Assembly (NCBI GenBank): GCA_022824945.1
Contig: JAJDYX010000035.1
Span: 1 to 64,000, forward strand
Origin: Candidatus Latescibacterota bacterium
GTDB lineage: Bacteria > Latescibacterota > UBA2968
Length of the DNA stretch: 64,000 nucleotides
Direction: 5' to 3'
Made by a program: the position numbers and the translations under genes. Positions 56,149 through 64,000 of this stretch are shown here, piece by piece. Each line of letters begins with the position of its first letter. Position 1 is the first letter of the stretch. Below the pieces are notes generated by a model. It saw nothing but the letters and a program-made list of their open reading frames with translations. It did not search any database and had not been told where the DNA came from.

Positions 56149-57773
56149 TTCCCCAACCCCGCCGCGTGACGCCCCGCTTTGGGATCGCCTGCTGCGTAAT
56201 ACCTGCCCTCTTCCCGATCCACATAAACCATAACAGGCGTCGCAATATTAGATGATTTCGCCTCAACCTGATGCCCCCGTCTGGCGAGATCATCCTGCAC
56301 ATCCCGACTTATCCCATCGTTCAGCGTCAACGACCCGGCCTGTTTGAACGTCTGCTCGCGAATGGGATTGGGATCAAAAGAATCGAGATGATGTGCCGTC
56401 GCAAAACGGGGTGCATTAACAGCTTCCTCCGGCATAATCCCAAACTCGATAAAATCCAGCAACAAATTCAAAGTCGTCTGATCCTGCAAATCGCCACCCG
56501 CAACACTAATACCCAGAATCGGTCGCCCATCTTTCAGCACCAGCGTAGGCGTCAGCGTAATCCGCGGACGCTTCCCTGGCTGGATACAATTCGGATGACC
56601 CGCCGTCGTATTCAGACTGCGCAGGCGATTCCCATACGTAACCCCCGTACTCCCCCCATCAATCGTAGGCCGGTGAACATTGGCACTCGGCGTCGCAGCG
56701 ACCACATTGCCCCAGCGGTCCGCCACCACACAGGTCGTCGTACCCCCCGTACCTGGACGGAACACACCACCTTCTTTAACTGGCTGCATCAGATACGGAT
56801 CGCCCGGACGCGCCTCCAGAGAAGCCGCTTGCATATCGATAAGCGGCACGCGCAAATCCGTGTACGCATCGGAAAGCAACGCCCCCAAAGGCACACCTGA
56901 AAAATCGGGATCGGCATAATACGCATCGCGGTCTGCCATCGCGAGCTTGATCGCCTCCGTAACCACATGAACATAATCCGCCGAAAGATGGCCCATCGCT
57001 TTGACATCGAAATTCTCGAGCAAGCGCAACGCCTGACACAAATAAGGACCCTGTGTCCACGGCCCGCACTTGCAAACCGTGTACCCCCGATAAGAAACCG
57101 CAACCGGATCTTCAATCGTCGTAACATGCGTCGCCAGATCTTCCCGACGCAAAAATCCCCCCTTTGCGACATAAAAAGCCTCAAGCTCCTCGGCAATATC
57201 ATTGCGATACTTATTCCGCCCGTAAAAGCGATCCGCAGCAGCCTGCAATTTCTCCTCTCGACTCCCCGACGTAAGATGCTCCTCCTCAACCAACTTGCGC
57301 AACGTCGCCGCAAGATTGGGATGCCAGTCATCCTCGCCCGCATCCAACAAAGCAAGCACAGGCGCAATAATCTCTTCAAAAGACATCGTACCATATCGTC
57401 TGAGCGTCGTAATACACAAATCCACAACCGAAGGCACGGGTGCCATCTTCATATCCCCATCCCCCGGAATACCATTCTTCATATACCAATCAATCGCCTC
57501 CTGAGAACGCGGCGCCCGCCCCTGTCCGCTCAAAGCCTTCACCTCTGAAGTCTCAGCATTATAAATAAGAAGCGGAACCTCCCCGCCAATCGAACACGCA
57601 CCGTGATCCGTGACATTCAACGCAAAAATAGTCGCCGCGGCTGCATCGGCCGCATTGCCCCCCCTATCCAAAATCTCAATCCCCGCCGCAACAGCACCTG
57701 CACCACCCGCCGCAACAACACCCGTCTTACTCTCGGCCTTCCATCCAATTTGACCCACATCTATACCCGACAT
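56145..57773 (-). CDS. ggt: Gamma-glutamyltransferase-family protein
   Basis: The 542-residue protein matches the GGT family: GGNAADAA and SIGGEVPLLIY near the start, and the nucleophile region GTGGTTTCVVADRWGN where the chain autocleaves before Thr. The C-terminal GGDLQDQT block resembles PGGS. No signal peptide is visible, though GGTs are often periplasmic. AAGGAG precedes the ATG. It is translationally coupled to the LRR-lyase gene. Confidence 0.88.
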   Translation of the reverse strand: MSGIDVGQIGWKAESKTGVVAAGGAGAVAAGIEILDRGGNAADAAAATIFALNVTDHGACSIGGEVPLLIYNAETSEVKALSGQGRAPRSQEAIDWYMKNGIPGDGDMKMAPVPSVVDLCITTLRRYGTMSFEEIIAPVLALLDAGEDDWHPNLAATLRKLVEEEHLTSGSREEKLQAAADRFYGRNKYRNDIAEELEAFYVAKGGFLRREDLATHVTTIEDPVAVSYRGYTVCKCGPWTQGPYLCQALRLLENFDVKAMGHLSADYVHVVTEAIKLAMADRDAYYADPDFSGVPLGALLSDAYTDLRVPLIDMQAASLEARPGDPYLMQPVKEGGVFRPGTGGTTTCVVADRWGNVVAATPSANVHRPTIDGGSTGVTYGNRLRSLNTTAGHPNCIQPGKRPRITLTPTLVLKDGRPILGISVAGGDLQDQTTLNLLLDFIEFGIMPEEAVNAPRFATAHHLDSFDPNPIREQTFKQAGSLTLNDGISRDVQDDLARRGHQVEAKSSNIATPVMVYVDREEGRYYAAGDPKAGRHAAGLGK

Positions 57774-57794
57774 AACACTCTCCTTTTTTGCCCC

Positions 57795-57823
57795 TTGACG
57801 CCACGCGAAACTCTGGCTTTATT
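57795..57823 (+). promoter_or_regulatory. Candidate sigma-70 promoter
   Basis: TTGACG (57795-57800) and TTTATT (57818-57823) are separated by 17 nt, preceded by a T/C-rich tract as in the other promoters here. It lies 45 nt before the 57868 gene. Confidence 0.4.
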
Positions 57824-57867
57824 TTCACTAACAACGATTTTGTCGCAGCCTTCAAGGAGACATCATC

Positions 57868-58116
57868 ATGATTCTCGATTTAGACCAACTGATTGCGCCG
57901 TACTTCGACAAATATCCAAACGAATGGTTATTATTCGAAGTTACAGACACGGACGAACACGACTGGCCTACCAAAGTGCAATTCGTCGCCCATAACCCGA
58001 GCCGTCAAGTGATTGCAAATATCGCCATAGAAAAAGATATAGATCATACCCTTGTTCGTTTCGCTGGCGACGTGTTGCCTAAAGGATGGCATGCGGCGTT
58101 GTCGAACGCATTATAG
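57868..58116 (+). CDS. Small hypothetical protein (82 aa)
   Basis: The 82-residue protein has no recognised family. It is acidic and soluble (WLLFEVTDTDEHDWPTKV). AAGGAG precedes the ATG. It is divergent from the gamma-glutamyltransferase and starts 42 nt before the phosphotransferase-like gene, perhaps in one transcript. Confidence 0.55.
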   Translation: MILDLDQLIAPYFDKYPNEWLLFEVTDTDEHDWPTKVQFVAHNPSRQVIANIAIEKDIDHTLVRFAGDVLPKGWHAALSNAL

Positions 58117-58157
58117 CATGATCCCTTAATGAATACAAAACAAACTCTGTTCCCTCA

Positions 58158-59243
58158 ATGCGCCCTTATTTGCGAAAAAAAATGAAATTATCAGAACCCA
58201 TCATCAATGTCGAGCAACTGACGCCTGCGCTCTTAACGGATCGATTTGGTCGCAATGGATTCCTGAAATCGGGTTCGATCACATCCATGAAAAAAACGGA
58301 CTCATTCGGATCATCGTGCGCGGAGTGGGACAGGCTATCGCTGACATTCAGCGACGACTATACAGGCGATATTCCCAATGCGATCGTGTTAAAGGTCTAT
58401 CGAAAGGGATGGTTCGGCGGCGGAGTCGTCGAATGGACATTTTACAATGAACTCGCGACAAAAACGCCGGATGCGTCTGTCTGTCCCGTTTTCGACTGTG
58501 GATTCGATCACAAGAATAAAAACTGTCACTATCTCATGCCAGACCTGTCAGTGACACACGAGGATGGTCCAAAGAAGGCTACCTATCAACTCCACAAAGC
58601 CGTAATTGAAGAACTGCTCAAATATCACATCCGATGGTGGAATGATCCACGTCTGGACGAATGGCCGTTCATGATGCAAGCCGGTGGTCCACTTCGAATG
58701 GCTCAGGCGATAGCTGAAAAAGACGTGCGCGATAGCTGCGCCAACTTTGAAGAAGCCCTGAAGCCACTAACAGAAGAACTGGGCGACAACCTCAATCCAG
58801 CGCACATTGAAATAATGGAACGTGTGATCCAGGGATATCCCGATATATTCCTCGCGCGTGTCGCAAACGGTCAAAATATCACAATGCTACACGGCGACTC
58901 GCACTTGTGGAACCTCTTTTACCCGAAAAATCCCTCAAAGGACCGGATCATCCTCTTCGATTGGGAAACCTATAAGCGAGGACTTGGTGCTTACGACCTC
59001 GCCTATATGCTGATCCACGGGACATCCGAACGAAAAGCACTCGAATCTCCCCTCATGGATTTCTATTATAAAAGACTCGTAGCCGGAGGCGTTGAAGATT
59101 ACAGTCGAGACCAATTCGAGTACGATTATCGGCTATCCGTGCTATCGTGTGTCTTCTGCCCAATCTTATGGAAGCGCGCATTCTCGGTTCGAAATGCGAT
59201 AAAAGCATATCAGGATTGGGATTGTGGTACGCTACTCAGATAG
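58158..59243 (+). CDS. APH/ChoK-like phosphotransferase
   Basis: The 361-residue protein has the kinase-like catalytic motifs of the APH family: LHGDSHLWNLF (Brenner motif with catalytic Asp) and ILFDWETYKRG (metal-binding Asp). The N-lobe Lys may be in IVLKVYRKG. Substrate could be an aminoglycoside, sugar or choline-like compound; EcKinase-like proteins also fit. ATG 58158 or 58182 could be the start, and neither has a clear ribosome site. Confidence 0.72.
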   Translation: MRPYLRKKMKLSEPIINVEQLTPALLTDRFGRNGFLKSGSITSMKKTDSFGSSCAEWDRLSLTFSDDYTGDIPNAIVLKVYRKGWFGGGVVEWTFYNELATKTPDASVCPVFDCGFDHKNKNCHYLMPDLSVTHEDGPKKATYQLHKAVIEELLKYHIRWWNDPRLDEWPFMMQAGGPLRMAQAIAEKDVRDSCANFEEALKPLTEELGDNLNPAHIEIMERVIQGYPDIFLARVANGQNITMLHGDSHLWNLFYPKNPSKDRIILFDWETYKRGLGAYDLAYMLIHGTSERKALESPLMDFYYKRLVAGGVEDYSRDQFEYDYRLSVLSCVFCPILWKRAFSVRNAIKAYQDWDCGTLLR

Positions 59244-59307
59244 CTTCACCCAAATTTTGATAAAACAGACAGGATACCTCCTGTCCTAAAGAACGGGTAT
59301 CAAACAC

Positions 59308-59338
59308 GCCCTCTGTGCGATGCAGAGGGCTTTTTTTT
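59308..59338 (+). terminator. Rho-independent terminator
   Basis: Stem gccctctg/cagagggc (59308-59315 with 59323-59330) and a run of eight T. It ends the phosphotransferase transcript. A second hairpin, acagga-tacc-tcctgt, lies just upstream. Confidence 0.88.
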
Positions 59339-59395
59339 ATGCTACATTTTGACCCGACAAACAGATAATCTCTCACCCTTACAGGAGGATTCAAC

Positions 59396-60097
59396 ATGTC
59401 CACACAAACAGCTCTCATCACCGGCGCATCTCGCGGACTGGGCTTGGCACTCGCGCGTGAACTCGCACAGCAAAACTGGCGACTGATCATCAACGCAAGA
59501 GGCGAAGACGCACTCGAACATGCACGCGAAGAACTGGCCAAATGGACCGAAGTCATCGCCATTGCCGGAGACGTAACAGACCCCCAACATCGGAAAGCAC
59601 TGAGGAATGCAGCAAAAGAACTCGGTGGCCTGGACGCCGTAATCAACAACGCGGGCATATTGGGACCGAGTCCCCAGCCCGAACTCCTCAATTACCCACT
59701 TGATGTTCTAACAGACGTCTATCGCACCAACGTCATCGCGCCCCTGGGGGTGCTCCAGGCGCTACAACACACATTAAAACCAGATGCCCGCGTAATCAAC
59801 ATCACCAGCGATGCCGCTCGCGAAGCGTACCCGGGATGGGGCGGATACGGCTCTTCGAAAGCCGCACTTGAACAACTCTCAAACGTACTCGCAGCAGAAC
59901 GTCCAGACTGGCACATCTACTGGGTAGATCCCGGCGACATGCGAACGCAAATGCACCGCGAAGCATTTCCCTTTGAAGACATCAGCGACCGCCCCTTGCC
60001 GGAAACGAGTGTACCGGGATTTATCGAACTCCTGGAAAATAATTACCCCAGTGGCCGCTACGCAGCACGCGAGTTACTCACCACCCTCATAAACTAA
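59396..60097 (+). CDS. Short-chain dehydrogenase/reductase
   Basis: The 233-residue Rossmann protein has the cofactor motif TGASRGLG, NNAG, Ser in ITSDAA and the Tyr-Lys pair in YGSSKAAL. It is of the classical SDR type. Substrate unknown. AGGAGG precedes the ATG. The QueA-like gene follows after 13 nt. Confidence 0.88.
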   Translation: MSTQTALITGASRGLGLALARELAQQNWRLIINARGEDALEHAREELAKWTEVIAIAGDVTDPQHRKALRNAAKELGGLDAVINNAGILGPSPQPELLNYPLDVLTDVYRTNVIAPLGVLQALQHTLKPDARVINITSDAAREAYPGWGGYGSSKAALEQLSNVLAAERPDWHIYWVDPGDMRTQMHREAFPFEDISDRPLPETSVPGFIELLENNYPSGRYAARELLTTLIN

Positions 60098-60110
60098 AAA
60101 GGAGATTCTC

Positions 60111-61220
60111 ATGTCCATAATACCCAACACAGTACTCCCCATCACAATGATGGACTCAAAGCTGGACTCTCTAACATTTGACCTGCCATCCGATCTGGAA
60201 GCGGGTGAACCGCCCGAAGTGCGTGGACTCAGCCGGGACCAGGTCCGGTTGATGGTCTCCTGGCAAAGCGATGATGCGATAGAACACATCGCATTTCGCG
60301 ACCTGCCCGACGTACTACATGCGGGCGACGTAGTCGTCATCAACACCAGTGGCACGCGCAAAGCATCGTTGCCCATCATTCGGCCCGACGGAACAGAACT
60401 CAGACTGCATCTATCAACGCAACTGCACGCCGACATGTGGGCAGTTGAAATACGTCAACCCAATGGTATAGCAACACTGCCTTTTTCTCATGCACACGCA
60501 GGCGAAGTCTTTACATTACCCGGTGGAGGATCGGCACAGTTGCACGCGCCGTATCGCTCCGAACAGCGGCACAATCCCAACGCCGATATTCGTCTTTGGA
60601 TTGCAACCCTGAACCTGCCTCATGACCCGGATACCTATCTGGACATATACGGCATGCCTATCCGGTATAGCTATGTGCAAAACGACTGGCCCATCAACTA
60701 TTATCAAACCGTATATGCAACAGAAGTAGGCAGTGCTGAAATGCCATCAGCTGGCAGAGCATTCACACCCAAAATCATCACAAAACTGGTCGCAAAAGGC
60801 ATACAAATTGCCCCCCTGATCCTGCACACAGGCGTGGCGAGTCTGGAAGCCGATGAACCGCCTTACGAGGAATACTACCGCGTGCCAGCCGAAACAGCGC
60901 GGGTAATCAACAACGCGCGAAAAAACGGCGGACGGATCATCGCCATTGGCACAACCGTAGTGCGCGCACTCGAAACCGTAGCCGATAAAACCGGACATGT
61001 CTCTCAGGGCGAAGGATGGACATCCCTGATAATCTCGCCCGACCGCCCCATGCAGATCGTAGATAGCTTACTCACCGGAATGCACGAACCGAGTGCCACA
61101 CACCTCTCCATGCTCCAGGCATTGGCGGGATTAGATCACCTGAAACTGACCTATGAAGCCGCACTCAACAAACATTATTTGTGGCACGAGTTCGGCGATC
61201 TACATTTGATTTTGCCTTGA
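60111..61220 (+). CDS. QueA-like SAM:tRNA ribosyltransferase-isomerase paralogue
   Basis: The 369-residue protein matches the QueA fold: TFDLPSDLEAGEPPE, QVRLMV, GDVVVINTSGTRKASLP, FTPKIITKL, AIGTTVVRALE and SLLTGMHEPSATH. The normal QueA phrases NDTRV-ARL, LHVGAGTF and TNFHLP-STL are all altered. Canonical QueA makes epoxyqueuosine; this paralogue may use another acceptor. AAGGAG precedes the ATG. The next gene's start lies after a 56-nt gap. Confidence 0.72.
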   Translation: MSIIPNTVLPITMMDSKLDSLTFDLPSDLEAGEPPEVRGLSRDQVRLMVSWQSDDAIEHIAFRDLPDVLHAGDVVVINTSGTRKASLPIIRPDGTELRLHLSTQLHADMWAVEIRQPNGIATLPFSHAHAGEVFTLPGGGSAQLHAPYRSEQRHNPNADIRLWIATLNLPHDPDTYLDIYGMPIRYSYVQNDWPINYYQTVYATEVGSAEMPSAGRAFTPKIITKLVAKGIQIAPLILHTGVASLEADEPPYEEYYRVPAETARVINNARKNGGRIIAIGTTVVRALETVADKTGHVSQGEGWTSLIISPDRPMQIVDSLLTGMHEPSATHLSMLQALAGLDHLKLTYEAALNKHYLWHEFGDLHLILP

Positions 61221-61276
61221 ACACGCGGTATATTGAGCCACTACCGATAAGGAAAACTGTCAAAACAGGAAAACAA

Positions 61277-62365
61277 ATGTTCATAATTCACGAAATAGAC
61301 GACAACATCCGCAGCGCTTATGGCATGACAGTCGCCGATGTCACAGACAACGGACACCTGGACATCGTAGCCGGTTCTATGGGAACCTCGATGATCGCCC
61401 TGTACGAAGGACCCCATTTTGAAAAACAAATCATATCAGAAGCGCACCCCGGCACCATCTCACTATCGGTATTCGACGTCACGGGCAACGGTCGAAAAGA
61501 CGTGATTGCGGCCAGCGGATTTGGGCGAAGGCAACGGATCCCACCGGAGTATCTCCACTGGTTTCAAACACCTGAACACGGCGATGTTTGGACGCAGCAC
61601 TTCATCGACTGGGTACCCTATCTACACCGCATAGCAATGGTAGATGTCAACAATCAACCCCTGCTATTTGTCGCAACGCTACAGGGACCGGGAAGCCAGA
61701 TCGACGACTTTGATGCGCCAGGTGCCTTGTGGTGTTATCGCATACCACAAGACCCGGTAAATGAACCGTGGGAAAAGCGGTTAATCGACGGGCAATTGAG
61801 ACTCAACCACGGCCTGAGCGTATGCGACGTAGATGGCGATGGCCGCATGGACTTATTGCTCGGCACGCGCGATGGCCTGATCTGGTTTGAGCCGCCCAAA
61901 GGGGACGGATTTGCGGAAAACTGGAACCGGTGGACCATAAGCCCCTGTGAAAGCAGCGAGACCTTCGCCGTAGATATGGATGGCGATGGCATCAATGAAA
62001 TACTATCCATCGAGCCGTGGCACGGCAATGAACTCGTCTGGTACAAAGCGACCGGCGACATCCGAACAGGCGCGTGGGAACGGCATCTCATCAGCGACAA
62101 ACTCAACCGTGGCCATTCCCTGTGGTGTGGTGACATAGACAGCGACAACGCACTGGAAGTCGTCGCCGGATACAACGGCCCCGGCACAGCCCTCAACATC
62201 TATCGCCCAGAGAATCTGGAAACAGACACATGGAGCATTGAACAAATCGACAACGGCATAGGCATGGGGCAAATGGCAGTCGTAGATCTCACCGGCAACG
62301 GCAAATTGGACATCGCCGCAAGCGGCATGTCAACGGGCAATGTGCGGTGGTATGAACAGATTTGA
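61277..62365 (+). CDS. FG-GAP/VCBS repeat beta-propeller protein
   Basis: The 362-residue protein has several FG-GAP-type repeats with D-x-D-x-DG Ca loops: DVTDNGHLDIVAGS, DVTGNGRKDVIAAS, DVDGDGRMDLLLG, DMDGDGINEI and DLTGNGKLDIAAS. A seven-bladed propeller is likely. No signal peptide is seen, unlike most such proteins. It may bind a sugar or catalyse as in aldos-2-ulose dehydratase relatives. ATG 61277 is chosen with AGGA upstream; the longer frame overlaps the QueA-like gene. Confidence 0.75.
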   Translation: MFIIHEIDDNIRSAYGMTVADVTDNGHLDIVAGSMGTSMIALYEGPHFEKQIISEAHPGTISLSVFDVTGNGRKDVIAASGFGRRQRIPPEYLHWFQTPEHGDVWTQHFIDWVPYLHRIAMVDVNNQPLLFVATLQGPGSQIDDFDAPGALWCYRIPQDPVNEPWEKRLIDGQLRLNHGLSVCDVDGDGRMDLLLGTRDGLIWFEPPKGDGFAENWNRWTISPCESSETFAVDMDGDGINEILSIEPWHGNELVWYKATGDIRTGAWERHLISDKLNRGHSLWCGDIDSDNALEVVAGYNGPGTALNIYRPENLETDTWSIEQIDNGIGMGQMAVVDLTGNGKLDIAASGMSTGNVRWYEQI

Positions 62366-62411
62366 ATCGTCGCCGTGCATTTTAATCCCAATTAAAACAA
62401 AAGGGAAGACA

Positions 62412-62639
62412 ATGGACTACCAAGACATCATAACCATTGAACCGGGCAAACGCAGTGGAAAACCGTGTATTCGCGGCATGCGGATCACCGTTTATGACGT
62501 ACTTGACTATCTTGCCTCAAACATGTCTGTTGAAGAAATCTTGAATGACTTTCCCGAACTTACACGAGAAGACATTCGCGCCTGCCTGGCATTTGCTGCG
62601 GACCGAGAGCGCAGGCTTATGTCTGTTTCTTCGACATGA
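62412..62639 (+). CDS. DUF433 antitoxin (VapB45-like)
   Basis: The 76-residue protein is a typical DUF433 antitoxin: GKPCIRGMRITVYDVLDYLA and EEILNDFPELTREDIRACLAFAA, with a winged-helix DNA-binding fold. It represses its own operon and neutralises the PIN toxin. ATG 62412 follows GGGAAG. The stop overlaps the toxin start (ATGA). Confidence 0.88.
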   Translation: MDYQDIITIEPGKRSGKPCIRGMRITVYDVLDYLASNMSVEEILNDFPELTREDIRACLAFAADRERRLMSVSST

Positions 62640-62968
62640 GATTTCTCTTCGACCAAAACCTCTCTTACAGATTGGTTACAAACTTGAAGGACCTGTATCC
62701 GAATTCTTCACACATCCGAGATATAGGCATGGAAGAAGCGGATGACTCGGATATTTGGGATTATGCGGCTCAAAACGGCTATGTTATTGTTTCCAAAGAC
62801 TCGGACTTTCACCAAAAAAGCTTTCTATACGGTCATCCACCCAAAGTCATTTGGCTTCGCTTGGGCAATTGCTCAACGAACACAATTATATCTCTTCTTC
62901 GCACACACCACGATGCAATTTTGAGATTTGACCAAAGCGAAACCACATCTTTTTTTACTTTGGAATAA
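62636..62968 (+). CDS. DUF5615 PIN-like toxin (VapC45-like)
   Basis: The 110-residue protein has MRFLFDQNLSYRLV with the first PIN Asp, DIGMEEADDSDIWDYA and IVSKDSDFHQ with further acidic residues. It should be a ribonuclease toxin paired with the DUF433 protein through the ATGA overlap. It looks full length. Confidence 0.87.
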   Translation: MRFLFDQNLSYRLVTNLKDLYPNSSHIRDIGMEEADDSDIWDYAAQNGYVIVSKDSDFHQKSFLYGHPPKVIWLRLGNCSTNTIISLLRTHHDAILRFDQSETTSFFTLE

Positions 62969-63011
62969 ATCGTCTCATTATTCCCATCACAACACTCACA
63001 AAGGAGAAAAC

Positions 63012-63332
63012 ATGTTTTTCGAACTACGTCAATATCGCACCCAACCTGGAAAACGAGAAGAATGGGTTGCATTCATGGAGAGTGAAATCATCCCATTTCA
63101 AATATCAAAAGGCATGGTCGTCATCGGCAGCTTTGTCGGCGAAGAGGAAGACGACCTCTACGTGTGGATTCGTCGATTCGAAAGCGAAGAACAAAGAGAG
63201 CAACTCTACAAAGCCGTCTATGAAGACCCGTATTGGACCGATACACTGAGCGATCAGGTAGGTGCATTGATCGACCGAGAGCGCATCGTCGTAACGCGCC
63301 TCAATGCAACGCCGAGATCCGTGATTCAATAG
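63012..63332 (+). CDS. NIPSNAP-family protein
   Basis: The 106-residue protein matches NIPSNAP: FFELRQYRTQPGKREEWVAFME and VWIRRFESEEQREQLYKAVYED, a ferredoxin-like dimeric alpha/beta-barrel fold. Function in bacteria unknown, possibly catabolic. AAAGGAG precedes ATG 63012. The next gene begins directly after its stop. Confidence 0.82.
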   Translation: MFFELRQYRTQPGKREEWVAFMESEIIPFQISKGMVVIGSFVGEEEDDLYVWIRRFESEEQREQLYKAVYEDPYWTDTLSDQVGALIDRERIVVTRLNATPRSVIQ

Positions 63333-63899
63333 ATGGACAACTTTGCCCGTCACAATATTCACCTGAAAACAGAGAGATTGAGGCTGCGGCCATTCGAGGA
63401 CGCTGATTTTGATCTCGCGGTACCTTTTTATCGAGATCCCGATTTTCTGAATGCAATGGAAGGGGACCCACCAGACGAACCCGTGACAGGTGACTATCTC
63501 AGACGCGCAGGCAAACACATGGCAAAACAGGGATTCCTGTTCGCAATTGAAGAAAAGGCGAGTGGACGAACCATTGGCGAAGTGTGTTTGCAGTGGATGA
63601 ATTTGGAACGGGCAAAAATCGAAGGCGAGAAGGTCATGCGCTTGCCCATTGGGATATGGGACAAAACCCTCTGGGGTAAAGGCTGTGGAAAAGAAGTGGT
63701 GCAATGCCTGATGGCGTACGCGTTTGAGGAATTGGGAATTGACCGATTCTGCGCGATGGATGTACATGCAGAAAATGAGCGATCAAAAGCCTTGTGGCGA
63801 TCATGTGGATTGACCATCTCAAGAGAAATGGACAACGGAAAGATACTGGACTTCGAGATCGCGCGATCAGAATACAGGAGATTAAGTCTTGGCTACTGA
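63333..63899 (+). CDS. GNAT-family N-acetyltransferase
   Basis: The 188-residue protein is of the RimJ/RimL-type GNAT family: LKTERLRLRPFEDADFD, IGEVCLQW, PIGIWDKTLWGKGCGKEVVQCL (acetyl-CoA loop) and VHAENERSKALWRSCG. It acetylates a protein N-terminus or small amine. It starts immediately after the NIPSNAP stop (TAGATG), so it is translationally coupled. Confidence 0.88.
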   Translation: MDNFARHNIHLKTERLRLRPFEDADFDLAVPFYRDPDFLNAMEGDPPDEPVTGDYLRRAGKHMAKQGFLFAIEEKASGRTIGEVCLQWMNLERAKIEGEKVMRLPIGIWDKTLWGKGCGKEVVQCLMAYAFEELGIDRFCAMDVHAENERSKALWRSCGLTISREMDNGKILDFEIARSEYRRLSLGY

Positions 63900-64000
63900 C
63901 GGAGTTCCACCTACCAAAAACTGACAAATCCAGTATGCTCAAGACGGCGTTTTACGCGTTGGAGTTTGTGTGTTGAGCGGGGATAGGTGGAATCGCAAAA

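Noticed and set aside
59236..59691. A 151-codon minus-strand frame over the terminator and the SDR start
   Set aside because: It crosses a strong terminator and lies antisense to a classical SDR; the Ser/Ala-rich product has no features.
63905..63992. Inverted 9-mer ttccaccta/taggtggaa near the right edge
   Set aside because: A single 9-bp inverted repeat at this spacing can occur by chance, and the window ends before any gene or element edge can be seen.

Overview
The window reads as chromosomal DNA of a Gram-negative bacterium. This is supported by DsbD, a periplasmic HtrA-type protease, an outer-membrane-barrel-like protein, paired ABC exporters and an FtsX/MacB-type permease. The mix of type-I sulfatases, PL6 lyases, a GH106-like hydrolase, a dockerin, a phytanoyl-CoA dioxygenase, an enolase-superfamily dehydratase, a BKACE enzyme and a propeller-SpoIIE regulator resembles uncultured carbohydrate- and organosulfate-degrading lineages such as Latescibacterota or Poribacteria. 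That assignment is inference from gene content. No rRNA, tRNA or CRISPR array was seen.

Layout. 1-98 is the right end of an IS256-family element. 99-418 is non-coding and ends with a nested hairpin terminator. 419-2259 encodes a metallophosphoesterase and a secreted eukaryote-type EndoU ribonuclease. 2253-8329 is a minus-strand operon of two half-size ABC exporters and a large FtsX-type permease, whose 5' end is cut by an intact IS256 element (8338-9668). 9669-17390 is an accessory island with base composition unlike the rest. It holds a GmrSD-like DUF262/DUF1524 protein, a Cas4-like plus DnaQ-like DUF2779 nuclease, a PDDEXK_4 nuclease, two small proteins, a putative papain/C39-like cysteine peptidase, a ribbon-helix-helix-like antitoxin and the stump of a PIN toxin. 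An 80-bp nuclease-gene remnant and related hairpin-promoter elements show that it has been rearranged.

From 17.4 kb on the genes are C-rich at third positions and mostly metabolic. 17.4-23.6 kb holds an FAD reductase and sulfatase, opposed by an aldehyde dehydrogenase, a DHDPS-like aldolase and a MocA-like nucleotidyltransferase. 23.8-30.6 kb has a zinc-ribbon protein, a GH106-like hydrolase, an unusual FolC/ATP-grasp fusion and a tail-anchored orphan. 30.6-39.4 kb carries DsbD, a propeller-SpoIIE phosphatase with a Gly/Arg-rich insert, a second sulfatase and an HtrA protease. 39.7-43.1 kb has an MBL hydrolase, leucyl aminopeptidase, a beta-barrel-like protein and a histidine phosphatase lacking its usual Arg.

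43.1-49.3 kb is a minus-strand catabolic operon: PhyH, thioesterase, BKACE, enolase-superfamily dehydratase, PL6 lyase and alpha/beta hydrolase. Then come a membrane spermidine-synthase/TPR protein, an MNT-HEPN pair, and an LRR-Ig-PL6-dockerin protein coupled to a gamma-glutamyltransferase. 57.8-64 kb holds a kinase-like protein, an SDR, a QueA-like protein, an FG-GAP propeller, a DUF433/DUF5615 toxin-antitoxin pair, a NIPSNAP protein and a GNAT acetyltransferase.

The two leads most likely to be undescribed are the nuclease/cysteine-peptidase island at 13.4-17.4 kb and the FolC/ATP-grasp fusion, whose domain order is the reverse of cyanophycin synthetase. A third, purely DNA-level signal is a set of heptanucleotide (once octanucleotide) tandem arrays that repeatedly sit on or beside stop codons.
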